Below are positions 51,336 through 62,847 of a stretch of DNA of 64,000 nucleotides, piece by piece. The notes under the pieces were generated by a model that saw only the letters and a program-made list of their open reading frames with translations, was not told where the DNA came from and did no database searches. Origin of the DNA: Maylandia zebra (Eukaryota > Chordata > Actinopteri > Cichliformes > Cichlidae); the NCBI RefSeq assembly GCF_041146795.1, contig NC_135175.1:23847075-23911074 (forward strand). The letters are read 5' to 3'. Positions within the stretch are counted from its first letter, which is position 1, and the number at the start of each line of letters is the position of its first letter. The position numbers and the translations under genes were made by a program.

Positions 51336-51559
51336 CTTTTGTTTGACAGCTTCATCACTTTTAAAACAATGCTGTATTTTTAAGGCACTTAAACTTACTG
51401 TATGCAACTTCAACTGTTTTTGTGGGAATGGAAACACATTAAATGATGTAAGAAGTAGCAGCACCATAGATTTAGCTGGTCATTAACTTAAACTTATCCA
51501 GAACTGTTGTAGACTTCACAACCACAGTTATCACACTTTAATTGCAGCTACCTTACAAG

Positions 51560-51632
51560 TGACCCAGGTGGGACTTGAACCCTCAAGCCCCAGCTCTGGA
51601 GGTTGATGCCTTGTCCATTAGGCCACTGGACC
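51560..51632 (-). tRNA. tRNA-Arg-derived copy with anticodon CCA, probably a pseudogene
   Basis: A tandem copy of the tRNA-Arg(CCG) gene 297 bases away; about 40 bases of flank ('ttcatcacttttaaaaca') are duplicated too. It is 73 bases long with the same arms. The anticodon loop is CTCCAGA, so the anticodon is CCA, which would read UGG (Trp). The anticodon stem has an A-C mismatch, the T stem an A-A mismatch, and the acceptor an extra G-U. These mismatches argue for a decaying gene. The two internal promoter boxes are largely kept, so transcription remains possible. Confidence 0.8.
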
Positions 51633-51672
51633 AGTTTGTCAGCCACTTTCATCACTTTTAAAACAGTGCTAT

Positions 51673-52330
51673 GAAATCTATGATATATATTTTGTTTTAA
51701 AAATCCCATTAAATATAGATACGGCAAATTAAACAACATGTAATAGACAGCATAAAATACATAAAACCAAGTCTAAAAGGCTTTAAAAGAGGTGGTTACT
51801 GCCTTATCACCAAAGCCAGTTTTTTCTAGAGCTAAGGGACCTTGATGACAACACCCTCAAATGTCAAATCATCTTTTTTTGCTTTGTAGCACGGAGGGTG
51901 GAGTAGGGGGGGGGATCTTAAATGTAATTATAAACAGGTAGCACGTGTACATGAGATAGCAGGATTGAGATGATGTTCACTGCTTAGTGCTAAACGAAAG
52001 TACTCATCCTTTTTTTAATAGCTGATGAAACCACAAATATACTATAGAAACTCTGGAGTATGCAGAATGAAAGTAGTACAAAATAAAAGTGACTTTTTCT
52101 GTGTGATGTTCAGAGTAACATATGGATGAATAATTATTTATATTTGATATATGTATAATACTTGAGTATTTTAAGGTGTTAATTGACTGCTTCGATTAAC
52201 GGAAGAGAAGAAAGGTCTATAAAAAAAAAACACAAAACAAAACAAGTTTAGTTTCTAAATACACAGTAACCTGGGGAGCCCACCCCCCGATTTAGCACTG
52301 GCCAATCTTATTAGTCATATTTATATTGAT
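51673..52330. other. Intergenic sequence between the tRNA pair and maf1
   Basis: AT-rich sequence with a G-run at about 51906-51914 and an A-tract near 52221. No gene or classified repeat was seen. Confidence 0.5.
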
Positions 52331-52342
52331 GGATTATTTCAG

Positions 52343-52402
52343 CCAATGACAAGGGACCACAAAACAAGCGTGGGCGGGTTCCTTTAGCAAGGCGTATAAA
52401 AA
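52343..52402 (+). promoter_or_regulatory. maf1: Candidate maf1 core promoter
   Basis: In order: CCAAT at 52343-52347, a GC box (GGGCGG) at 52372-52377, and a TATA-like TATAAAAA at 52395-52402. Spacing is suitable for a start near 52425-52430. A CpG-containing region follows to about 52960. Inferred from motifs only. Confidence 0.45.
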
Positions 52403-52424
52403 AAAGGGGGCTGGGTTTTACCAG

Positions 52425-53274
52425 TACAGTAGAGTCCGTTGTTTTGATGACAATAGATGTCTTTGCGATAGTCGACGATTTGTAGCAACCGTAACCAGAT
52501 TATATATATTTTCACGACGTTAGGTAGCTCGTTGCTGCTTTTCTGATCGAGTCGCTCTGAAAAAGGCGGCTTGATCTCGCTAATAACGGTCGCTTTGTAA
52601 ATTAGGTCGGAAGGGATGCCGCTGCAGACAGACTCCGACGGACGCCAAGAGTCTTTGGATGTAATCTCATCGCACTTAATCGGCAAGAGCAGCTTTTCTA
52701 TAAACTTAAAAAGCCTCAGAATAACTCATTCTCGACCGAGTGTTTGTGTAAGATGCTTAAGCTCGAGTGCGAACTAAAGGCTGTTCTGTGAAGTCAGGAG
52801 CGCAATTGTCAGTAAGCTAACTTAGCTACCGTTAGCTGGTCACCCACAGAGCGCGGTTCGGTTATCTTCAGCACCCTGCTGGTCACAGAGGGGCAAGTAT
52901 CTACCGAGACAGCTCACTGCTCGATTTTGGACCGTCTGTTTTCGGCCAGTGTCGAAAAATACTGCCTGGTAAGTGATTTATATGGGAACCAGGAAGACGG
53001 CTTGTCAACTAAATGTAGAGCAGAGTGGGGGAGGGGCAGCTGCTTCTGTTTTGATCTGCAAGTTGTCCTCTAGGGGCGCTGCAGCCCCCTCTCTGCTAAA
53101 TAACACCATTGTTTATCTGCTTGTCGCTGATGTGTAACTCGCTGTGTAATGACTTTATAAGGCGGGCACTGTGCAGGCATGTTAACTCCAAGTTATCGTT
53201 TCCTTAAGAGACCTGTTGTGAATGCAAGCTAAACAGCATGTGTATGTTTATCTTTATGGGTCTTGCAGACTACA
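52425..53274 (+). other. maf1: maf1 5' untranslated exon and first intron
   Basis: A strong donor, CTGGTAAGTG, with GT at 52969-52970, closes an untranslated first exon. The acceptor TCTTGCAG ends at 53268, six bases before the start codon. The exon's 5' end is uncertain; if the TATA-like box is used the leader is about 540 bases. Confidence 0.5.
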
Positions 53275-56200
53275 ATGAAGCTGTTGGAAAACTCCAGCTT
53301 TGAAGCTCTCAGCTCCCGGCTGTGTGTTGAAACAGGGGAGTCCCGCATACTTGGCAGGTAAGACTTTCATTTCTACTTTTTTTTTTTCCTCCCCCATTTA
53401 GAATGATCAGTGAAATGAGTAGATGCGACCAAATAATGTAGGAATTCAGAGGATATTAAAAAATGCATAAACTATAAAGTCCTCAGTATTAAAAATGCAC
53501 CAGGTGGTGTAAGTGGTGTAAGTAAACATGATTTGGGTTAGGTGTGCTGGTGACTCACGGGTTAAAAAAATGGCACAGGGTCTGTTTGTGGACATGTAGG
53601 CAACATTTCAGACAGGTGACTGGTCCCTTGAGAACGTTTTGGGTATTAACTGAATTTTTTTTTTTTTTTTTAGGGCTTTCTGCTGCACTTGAATGCCACA
53701 CAAACTTCAGTTGCAGTGCTTGTAGTTTCTGCATATTTAAGACGTGCTACCATAGCTCACCTGATTGTGATGCATGCAGAGTTTATTTCACAAGATGAGT
53801 AACAAATTCTTCTGTGCAGGTTTTACGAGGTTGCACTTCTAAAGTTGAACCAATAAACTTTGCAGGCTTGCAGTGTAAGCAAAAGTTTTCCTCATACAGG
53901 AGAGATCTACCACTGATGTCATGAAAATGAGTGGTAGATGGTGCGAGAGGTGCGGCTGGCTCACAGTTCATGTACACTCCTCATAAGCGGGGTAGTAGAG
54001 CAAACAGCCACCTGGGTGTTATGCAACATCATGATAACTCTTTACCTCAGACGGCCTAAACTCAGAGCCTGCAGTGAAGGTTAATTTATAACTGACAGCT
54101 TGGGAAACTGTAAGATATATCGGCGTGTTGTCGATTATGCAAAGCCTCCAGCGGGGCCCGAGGATACGGTGACAGTGTGGTTACATAAAGAGCAGTGGGC
54201 TGTGTGTGGAGTTATGCAGCTCGGTCTGCTGGTCTGTCTTTCTGGGGTGTGTGGGCGGTGGTTGTGACCTCGTGACGCAGATCACGGTGTCCTCTCACAG
54301 CGCGCTGTGGTTATTTCTGAGACTGTTGTGAAGTGTTTTTTAGCAGATGTATACATGCACACATACACTACATAGTATCAGGACTGTGCTGGTGAAGCAG
54401 CTGCAAAGGCTGCTTAGTGGATTTGGAGACAGCTCATCATAGCAGACTTTAGCTGAGAATTAACTGAACAGGCTTCCAGCACGGATTATGGTATTTTCAT
54501 GCAGGCAAGAAAAATAAAATAAAACCATAGTCAATTTATTCAGAGGGTGCATAAATTACCTGAAAGAAGGCAGCTGGTGTTCTGTGTGAAGATTGTGTTT
54601 CCTACTGAAAACAGGAAAGTAAGGCAGTAAATAAGTAGGCCTGAATTGGTAATACAGTAATAATGAAATGCATATATGTCTTTACTCTTTTCTACTCTGA
54701 GCACTCAAAGTGCTCTATACAAGATGTGAAATTCACCTATTTACACACACATTAATAGAAAACACTAAATTCAAGCGCTTTCTATCTGAGGTTAGATAAC
54801 ATTCACACAAAGATCAACGCATCAGGATGATCTCTTTAACTGTTATACCTCTGGTCTCTACTGGCGTAATAATGGGTTTGTGTTTTTCATGAGTTTTTAC
54901 TTGAATTCAGGTGAGATTCAGCTACGTTTTCAAAGTGTGCTTATTTGCTTTGAGTTGGTTTTTATTTCAGTGAACTGAAATGTTTCTTTATGCCTAGTTT
55001 TAAGTTTAGTTGTGAGTGTGTGAGTGAGACCAGGGCAGTTATTTCCACCATGAGGTCCCTATAATTAGCCTTGTCAGCCTTGGCGAGGGTCTTAGCACTC
55101 AAGTGTATCCTCCAAGTGACACAACCTTTGCTCTTGTATAACCTCTTGGTGAGAGGGTGCAAAATAAACAACTGCACAGCAGTCTGCTGCTCTGCTCTCA
55201 TATATCTCAGCAGCATGTGACCTAGAAACATGAAAGAGCACGCGGGAAACATTAGCCACGACTTGTCAGGCACTCCTGCAGATATGGCTCCGGTGAAAGG
55301 AACAGGCTGTCTTGTTGAACGTGTAATAGCTTGTAGATATTTAGAGTTAAGTTATGTGTTGATAGTTATTAATTCCCAACTATCCTAAAACAAACGTACC
55401 TACATTGCAGTTTAATGAAACGACAACAACAAAAAATGGAGTCCTTCCCATTTCAGAAAAGGTGTTTGTGTATTTGGCATTAAAGGCGGTGATCATGGAG
55501 AACACATTTGATAGAAATCAGAGTTTTCAGGTTGTTTTGGCTTTTTGATGAACAGATCCAGAACATATTACACACAGATGAATGAAACAGATCAATAAAG
55601 CTTTCTGTCATTACACTACTGATTTTGATTTGGCTCTGGTTAAACCCTTTTTGGTTGGGTGCCAGTAATTTCTCTATGTAAAGAAAGTCTTTATCAAAGG
55701 TTTCTTGGAACAACATTTGTTTGTGTTCATTAATTTAATTTCAGGGGGGGCGGGTTAAAATGAATTTCATCAAAATGTCCTGGAGTGGCCCATCTGTTAT
55801 GCAATCATGTGTTTAATCCTGCTGGGATATTAAAATAGTTTCCAGTGATTCGGCCGCACCCTCCCATCGTCATGTTTACATCGTCCAGCTCTTAAATGTT
55901 TTTCGCCTCTTTCTGCCCCGCAGGATCGAGAGCTACTCCTGCAAGATGGCAGGAGACGATAAACACATGTTCAAGCAGTTCTGCCAGGAGGGGGAGCCGC
56001 ATGTCCTGGAGGCCCTCTCCCCTCCTCAGTCCACCAGCGCCACCAGCCCTTCACAGTGAGTACTGCAGGCCAGGTTCAGCATGTTTGGAAGATGAAGAAA
56101 TTGAATACTTTCTTTGTTTTTTTGTTTTTTTTTGTTGTTTTTTTTAAAAACAAAGAACAAAAACCATGATGTTCATTTCTGTGCAGGCTGGGGAAAAGCA

Positions 56201-57238
56201 GCGAGGACGGAGAAAACCCTCTGAGCGACAAGTGTTGCAGGAAGACTCTTTTCTATCTCATCACCACGCTCAACGAGTCCTTCAGGCCAGACTATGACTT
56301 CAGCGCCGCGCGAGCTCACGAGTTCAGCCGAGAGCCCAGCCTCAACTGGGTCAGGATGCCGTTCCGAAGCGAAACTTGTTCTCTGCAATGAGAAAAAACA
56401 ATTTGCTTCAAAGATTGCTTTTCTTTTTCTGTCCAGGTGGCTAACGCAGTGAACAGCAGTCTGTTCTCAGCAGTGGGAGAAGAGTTTAACTCTTTGGGAC
56501 CCGAGCTGTGGAACGCTATCGACCAGGAGATCAACCTGCAGGGCTGTGACATTTACAGGTAGGTGCTGAGATCAGTTAACGCTGCAGAGCGAACCATGTG
56601 GTGTGGAATAAATCTGTTTTAAGCTTGAATATCTTTTTTTAGCTACAACCCAGATCTGGACTCGGACCCTTTTGGTGAAGAGGGGAGTCTCTGGTCCTTC
56701 AACTACTTCTTCTACAACAAGAAACTGAAGAGGATTGTATTCTTCACATGTCGCTCCGTCAGGTCAGCAGCTATAAGCCTACTGCTCACCTCTACAGACT
56801 CTTAACAACTCGCACATCGTGTTTCCCACAGATTTGTGTGTGTGCAGCCAAATCAATTATGAAATGACAACATTAGTAAGTTTCAAAACTCCTCCGTCCT
56901 TTGGACATTCTCAAGCTACACAGTCTCGTGCTGCAGCTGCCGACAGGTGGCCTTCTTGAGCTTAGTGTAGCACCAATGAACCAGGTTTCCACCTGCTTCA
57001 CGTTCTGGTTGGAGCACACGCATATCAGATCTACAGAGCAACAGGATGGCTGTTTCCACTCTGCAGCACAAAACTGTAGAGTCGCAGTACATCTGACTGT
57101 TGGTCTCATCAATCAAGCAGAAAAGAGGAAATAAAAGTAAAATGCAAAAATGGTTTGCCAAGCCTTCGTACAGCCAGACCAAGCCAAATTCATTATTAGG
57201 CAACAGTCAAATCCCTCCACTTGTTCCAGTTTTTTTTT

Positions 57239-57269
<31 letters not shown>

Positions 57270-58696
57270 CTTTGCCTGTCCCATTTGGTTCTTTAGCCGT
57301 CAGAATTGTTGTCTGAAGACCAACAAGGATACCCAATGGATTTATTTTGCCAAATGGATCATCGTGGCATTGCCGTATTGGTCCATTTGATCGGCCTTTG
57401 TTTTTATTATTTATTTTATTTTCAGTTGTTACAGATGGGACAGACATGAGTGAGGGATAGGAAAGGGAGAAAAGAGGAAAGAAAAGGAAAAACAGAAGGG
57501 GAGAGGGACAGTGAGAAGGGGGGGGGGGGGAATCTCCTGGATCACCTGTTGAGAGAAAAAGAATAGAAAACAAGCAAAAAACCAAAGCAACATACTAAAC
57601 ACAACACCATTGCATTAATCTAGCTAAGTGTAGACAGCAGTAAATACTAAATATTCAATGTTGTTGTGCAGCACGCAGGACAGACAGCGCACAATGTGCT
57701 TTGAAGTAGCAGCCAAGAAAGGTGTAATTTAAGTCTACGAACAGTGAACACCCGTGTGCACACCTGTGTGGATCAGCGCGCTTGTATTCAAATGGTTTCC
57801 ACATGTAATGGTCTGCAAGAGGATGTAGAGAGCCATAGCCCCGTCCCCCAGGGCATGAAGCAGGCATGGAGGAGATCCATGCCCCAGAGTGCGAGAGCTC
57901 AAGGAGGACCACCAGAGGGGCATCCGTGCCACCCTCATGGGAAGGGCTGAGGATCCCCAGACGAGGCGTCACCCAGTAGCCACCGAGCAGAAGCTAGAGG
58001 GGGCTGCACCGGCGTGCCCGCCGGCTCTGCCGGCAGCCAGCTGTGCCAGAGTGAACTGAGGTGCAGGCCCGGAGGCCCGAGGGCCCCCCGCACCCCGGAG
58101 GAGGCCTGACCGAGCAACAGGCGCCAGGCCCCGCCAGGTAGCCACCGGGAGTGAGCTGGTACATACCTGAGCGCCCAGCCCCGGACACCAAGAACCACCA
58201 ATGCACCGACCCCTGAGGGCATCAGTCACCGGCAGGGAGTGTGGTGAGGGGAGATAGGCCTGCGAGTTCCCAGAGAGGTGGAGTGTAAGACCCGACCTGA
58301 CATATAGACACAGACAAACAGGCACACACAAACATGCATTCCCACCCTCATGCACACATATACAAACACTCAGCACTCACCCAACGTAACTTGTTCCAGT
58401 TAAAGTATCCCAGGTTGAATGCACACATAGTGACACAAGGGGGTCTGATCGTGATAATCTTTCTGCAGCGTCCTGAGCGGTTATGGCCGCGGCACCCTCG
58501 ACAATGAGCTGGACATGGAGCTGGACGATGAAGAGGAAATGGATGGCTTCACTGAGGACAGGTGAGACTGCTTATTGAACGCCGGGTTTCCTTTACTGTA
58601 ATATGTGCTGTGCAGTACTTGTTTTTTCTATAAATAAATGTGTCACTTAAATTATTTTTCTCTTCTCCCAGCTGCCCCAGAGCTCTGTGTGTGTAA
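53275..58696 (+). CDS. maf1: MAF1, repressor of RNA polymerase III
   Basis: MAF1 is a conserved TOR-regulated repressor that binds Pol III and blocks transcription of tRNA and 5S genes. Coding exons: 53275-53357, 55924-56055, 56187-56349, 56437-56558, 56643-56762, 58469-58561 and 58672-58696, summing to 245 residues plus stop; human MAF1 has 256. The start [14 protein letters not shown] is the invariant family N-terminus. The A box continues with [21 protein letters not shown] variable Ser/Pro linker follows (the phosphorylation region), then [19 protein letters not shown], and the B/C region with [13 protein letters not shown] and [20 protein letters not shown]. The tail is acidic ([13 protein letters not shown]) and ends in a short CPRALCV. 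The last intron but one carries a 1.16-kb retrotransposon insertion. Two teleost paralogues (maf1a/maf1b) exist; which one this is was not resolved. Confidence 0.95.
53358..55923 (+). other. maf1 intron 2, nothing recognised
   Basis: The donor GTAAGA is at 53358 and the acceptor TGCCCCGCAG ends at 55923. It contains a T-tract near 53657-53673 and no recognised exon or repeat. Confidence 0.5.
57219..58401 (-). mobile_element. Non-LTR retrotransposon insertion with 13-bp target-site duplication
   Basis: The 13 bases ACTTGTTCCAGTT occur at 57219-57231 and again at 58389-58401. The left copy runs directly into about 40 T on the plus strand, i.e. a poly(A) tail of a minus-strand insertion. The body (57232-58388) is markedly GC-rich at 57820-58270, then AT-rich toward the tail. 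It resembles the 3' region of an L1/Tx1-type LINE family abundant in percomorphs, truncated at its 5' end. A frame on the minus strand (57969-58376) is open for 135 codons but resembles no protein. The intact duplications and long tail point to a recent insertion, antisense within maf1 intron 6. Confidence 0.8.
57518..57530. repeat. G13 homopolymer
   Basis: A run of 13 G inside the retrotransposon insertion, which may cause sequencing and assembly length errors. Confidence 0.9.
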
Positions 58697-59678
58697 CCGC
58701 CTCAGCCAAAGAGTGTCCAGGCTTCTCCAGTGTCCATCCCCCCGCCTCTTCCTCGCCATTTATTTGCTGCCTTGTCCAAAGCCATTTTCCACCTTCAGAC
58801 TAATGCATGTTTGATGCCTTCTCTTGCCGGTGGTAAACTTTGTGTTGTGGCAGGGTTTTATTTGTATTGTTTTTAGTTAAATAGTCCTGTGTCAGCATAA
58901 AACTCTTTCATTTCATTTTCCAGTATTTTGTTTTTTGTTTTCCGGGATCCTGAGCTCTGAGCCCATACAGCCACATATGGACTTCTCCACTCCTGCCACA
59001 TTTCCAAAGAGACCACTTCACGGACACTTAAGAAAGAGGAGGTCTTGTTGTGGACAAGTGGCTCAAAAAGACTAAAAGCAAGTTTCTTGCAGATGATGTC
59101 ACAGAGAGGAGTCCAGAAACACCAGCATAATTGAAAACTGACGAGGACAAAAACAGAGCTGGGTCCGTTTAAGACAGGACACACACACACACAAAAATCC
59201 AGCCGAGGCTGCCTGACTGACTGATAAGCTGAGAGCTCTGTTTCCTCATCTGTTGTTGCTTTTTACGTGTGACAGTGACGTTACTGTGAGAACTCTTGAA
59301 ATCTAAAAATGTTGCATTTATTACTGACTGTATTCTTTAAATCTCCACGGCCAAGGAGAATTATACTCCTGGCGTCTGAGTTGCAGCTTAGAAAACATAT
59401 CAGCTTTTATCAGATAGTTTCACTGTTGTCTAATTTTTTTTTTTTTTAATTGTCTCCAATTAATCCCTGTTCATTCCTGAATGTGTTGACAGTGTTTTTC
59501 TTTGCTCATTACCCCAGTGCAAAGACTTCATTGAAAAGTGAATGTATAGTAGAAAAAACATGCCGCAGAAAATTGTTTTTAGATGAGCTCTTCGTGTTCC
59601 TGAAAAGTACTTAGGAGTTGTGAGTCTTTTATTGACTGCCCTGTGCTTTGTTTGATCAGCAAATATATTAAAGATGTG

Positions 59679-59684
59679 AATAAA
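59679..59684 (+). promoter_or_regulatory. maf1: maf1 polyadenylation signal
   Basis: AATAAA lies about 980 bases after the maf1 stop, followed by GT-rich sequence (TTGGTGTTTGTC) suitable as a downstream element. It implies a 3' UTR of 58697 to about 59700. Confidence 0.65.
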
Positions 59685-59762
59685 TTGGTGTTTGTCTTTG
59701 AAACGCAGCAACCTAATGAAAGTTATTTTGACTCTGAAATAATTGAAAGTTTAAAACAAACC

Positions 59763-59768
59763 TTTATT
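59763..59768 (-). promoter_or_regulatory. arl5b: arl5b polyadenylation signal
   Basis: TTTATT on the plus strand reads AATAAA on the minus strand. Cleavage would fall near 59745, giving arl5b a 3' UTR of about 1.4 kb (59745-61123) that stops roughly 45 bases from the maf1 end. An alternative AATAAA lies at about 60277. Confidence 0.5.
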
Positions 59769-61123
59769 GGAAATAAAACTGATACAGTACAGACATCACC
59801 ACACAGTATATGATCAGTTCCCTTGCTTTGAGTTTAAGGTAAAAGCTGTAAACCTTGGTGCTGCAGTGTCTGGTGGCCGCACGTTTCATCCACTTCCTGT
59901 TTGTGTAAAAAGACCTTGCACCAGAACATCTCAGAGGCACTCTCAGACCAGGATGGTTTGCAGTCAAGATTCAAGCACCTCATCACTTTTTTTTTTTTGG
60001 CCACTTGCAGAACTTGTAAAAGGAATACAAGGTTTAAAAGTGACACGTGCATAGATCCATTAGCAAGTTCAAGGAATTAAAGAAGGTCAAAATCACAGGG
60101 AGACTCTCAGATTGAACTGCACGGTCCTCCAAGATGCCCAGAACAGGTTGGTTAAGGCGGAGGATCAAGTTATACCTAAACAGCCGAAATTACATTAGGA
60201 CCATATTTCTGTTATTCCTCATAGCCAAGTGGTTCATGAGTAATGACTTCATATAAACGTGGCACCTCTTTGAAGGTTTATTTAAGAGGACTGAGATGCC
60301 AGAAAGGCTGTCAAAAACTAAAAAGCTTATGGGCGGGGTTTGCAACATCAGTGACCGTGTGTTAATACAAAACAGGTCTATAAGCAAAATTTAAATAAAG
60401 ACCATAATGCATCGTTTAGGAAAAAATGTTGCAGTTTGAAATACTGTTATTAAAACTGAGCTGTGTACTGAAATAATGCTGCAGGGTTCATTTTCCAGAG
60501 GCTAGAGAAGGGAAAATTTGTAGTGCATCAACACCATTTGGCTCAACAATATACAAGTACAGGCTCAAGGTCGTTAAAAAATAGGATTTCATACTTTACC
60601 ACATTTTAATACGGCACCATCAGGTTGTAGTGTGAGAAATACCAATGGTGTAGCTTATGAAACAGAAATTATACATAACAGATAAACCCCTCCCCCCAAA
60701 ATAAAAGTGTTGACCATGAGAACATTATTGTACAGTAACAGCTTGGAACCATTCCTTTAACAACACTGCTTGTAATCCCTTTGTGTCCCAACATAGATGA
60801 ACTTGTATGGCAAAAAAGGACAGCTGCACCATGTATGGACATCCTCGTGGGGTTTATGATACGATATAATGTAACATGATATGATGAGAAGTATGTCATG
60901 TCAATGATGATAGTCTGGTGCCGTACTCCAAAATACTTGCTCCTTAAGCTGGTCTCTGTTATTCCTGGTCTCTGTTCAGGAGAAGGACTGGCTCCATTGT
61001 GACAGCGTGCCAACACTCTTCTCCAAATTTGTCCTAAAATAAAATAAAAAATAAAAAAAAAATAATGCTGTTCCATCCCAGCGGTGCTGAAGGTAGTCAG
61101 GCCATTAACGGCAAAGGAATGGG

Positions 61124-62847
61124 CTATCTGAGTCCGGCTCTGGAGGTCATCCATTCAAGGCCTTGACATAACCTGAAAAACAGGAAATCAAAGATGAGAA
61201 TCAGCAGAACTTTTTCCAATGCCTTCAAATGTAATGAGAACCCACGATGGACCATGTGGCCCAAAGCCACAGACTGAATAAAAGATGGGTGTAGCTGCCA
61301 TGATGTCACACTCTGGTTTGTGCAGCTCTGTTATGAAACTTTGAGTTGAGAAGCTGTTGTGACCGTTTTTGAAAGTGAATGTGACATGCAGGTTTAAATT
61401 TCTTCAGCAGGGGTTTCACTTTTCAGACCTCAAAGCTGCATCCCTCTTTTATACTGTGTACTCCTGTAGAGCACTCCTAATTTGGAAGAGTCAAAGATAC
61501 CCATCTGTTTTCACAGCTTTAGACAACTTCAAGTAACTTTAAGAGAAGCCAAATTGGATACATTGCAGAGTTGTCCTTCTTCATGTTTCACAAAGCAGAA
61601 AATCGTTCATGTCAGACACTTTCACACAGCTGGAAACACCCTGTGTTGTTTTTGTGTTGGTTATTTATGTTCTCACTAACTCCCCCTGTTGTCTTACTGC
61701 ACTTAATGTGTGCCTGTTTTTACCCTTATACACAAACAGCAGTGGGTCATATTTATTTTTAAAGCAGAACTCTGCCACTGATGGCTGCACAAAGCCTCCT
61801 GAGGCCTCAGGGCTTAAAGTAAGCAGATGCAGTGACATCTGGTGGCTCACAAGCCTCACAGCCCTGCAGGACAACTTAACACTAATTTTACTGGATAAAT
61901 GTCCTCATAAGTATGTGGTGTTGGTGTCACTATACTGGAGCACCAAAGCTTGTTGAAAAGTTGTCTGAACATAATATAGAGTTTCAGTTTGTTCCAATAA
62001 ACATAAAAAACAAACAAGCAAACAAAAAAACCCCCCAAAAAACAAGCAGAACAAATAAAACAGCCTAGCGATAAAAAAACAAAACAAAAATCCTGGAACA
62101 GTAGCTTTTAGGTGCCGGGTTAAATCTGTTAAAGGAGAAAACGAAGATAAAAACACTTCATCTAAGGTTTGTATGGAGAGCTGCAGTTTCTGCTTGTTTG
62201 GGCCACATCCGCCTCTCAGAAAACAATTACAGATAGAACAACAGAGACAAAAAACATCTGCATTCCCCGTTTTCTTTTATTGCTCACCGCTTTCATTTTA
62301 AAAAAAACTAATAAGATCAGTTAGAAACATCTGTGTATTAATTGAGATCTGGTTTGCAGCTGGATGAGGGTGAGATATCATCATCTAACCCCTACATTAA
62401 TTAAAAGTCTGCACACCCTGTCACTCTGCATTTCCTGCTTGTGAAGAATGAGCAGATCTCTCTTACCCCTCTCCCGTAAGTGCACAGCAGGACTGTATGT
62501 GCCAGGGGTGGTCTTTGATGGAGCTCAGGGTGAGGTATTTAGAGATCTCTGCTGCAGACATACAGTCCTTCATATCCTGCTTATTGGCGAATATCAACAC
62601 AGCTGCTTTCCGCAGGTCCTGAGGGAGAACAATGAAAGCACAACCTTAGTCGCTGCCACTTTTTGAACCACAAACTCTAAACAATGCTGGTGGAGGAAAA
62701 GCCTGGCCATCGTCCTGCGTTATCGTCATATATGGTCATACTAGGAAGAGTGTTATGTGTTACCTCATGGGCCAGCATCCTGTAGAGCTCCTCTTTAGAG
62801 ATAGCCAGCCTCTCTCGGTCTGTGCTGTCCACCACCAGAATGATGAA
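61124..62847 (-). CDS. arl5b: ADP-ribosylation factor-like 5B, last three coding exons (5' part outside window)
   Basis: A small Arf-family GTPase of the trans-Golgi network that helps recruit tethering factors for endosome-to-Golgi transport. Visible exons on the minus strand: 62764-62847, 62467-62618 and 61124-61172, coding 94 residues that correspond to about residues 86-179 of the 179-residue protein. Motifs: [20 protein letters not shown] after the missing switch regions, the G4 box ANKQD, and the G5 region CCALTGEG. The C-terminus is [16 protein letters not shown]. The residues [28 protein letters not shown] and WMTSR match ARL5B rather than ARL5A or ARL5C. The exons with the P-loop and DIGGQ motif were looked for up to 64000 and not found. 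It is convergent with maf1. Confidence 0.85.
61173..62466 (-). other. arl5b last intron, nothing recognised
   Basis: Bounded by donor GTAAGA (complement of 62461-62466) and acceptor TTTTTCAG (complement of 61173-61180). AT-rich, without a recognised repeat. Confidence 0.5.

Noticed and set aside
51548-51739. Minus-strand frame of 63 codons across the second tRNA copy
   Set aside because: The tRNA-derived structure explains the sequence; the frame is accidental.
57969-58376. Minus-strand open frame of 135 codons
   Set aside because: It lies in the GC-rich part of the retrotransposon insertion; GC richness keeps the frame open, and the residues resemble no protein.
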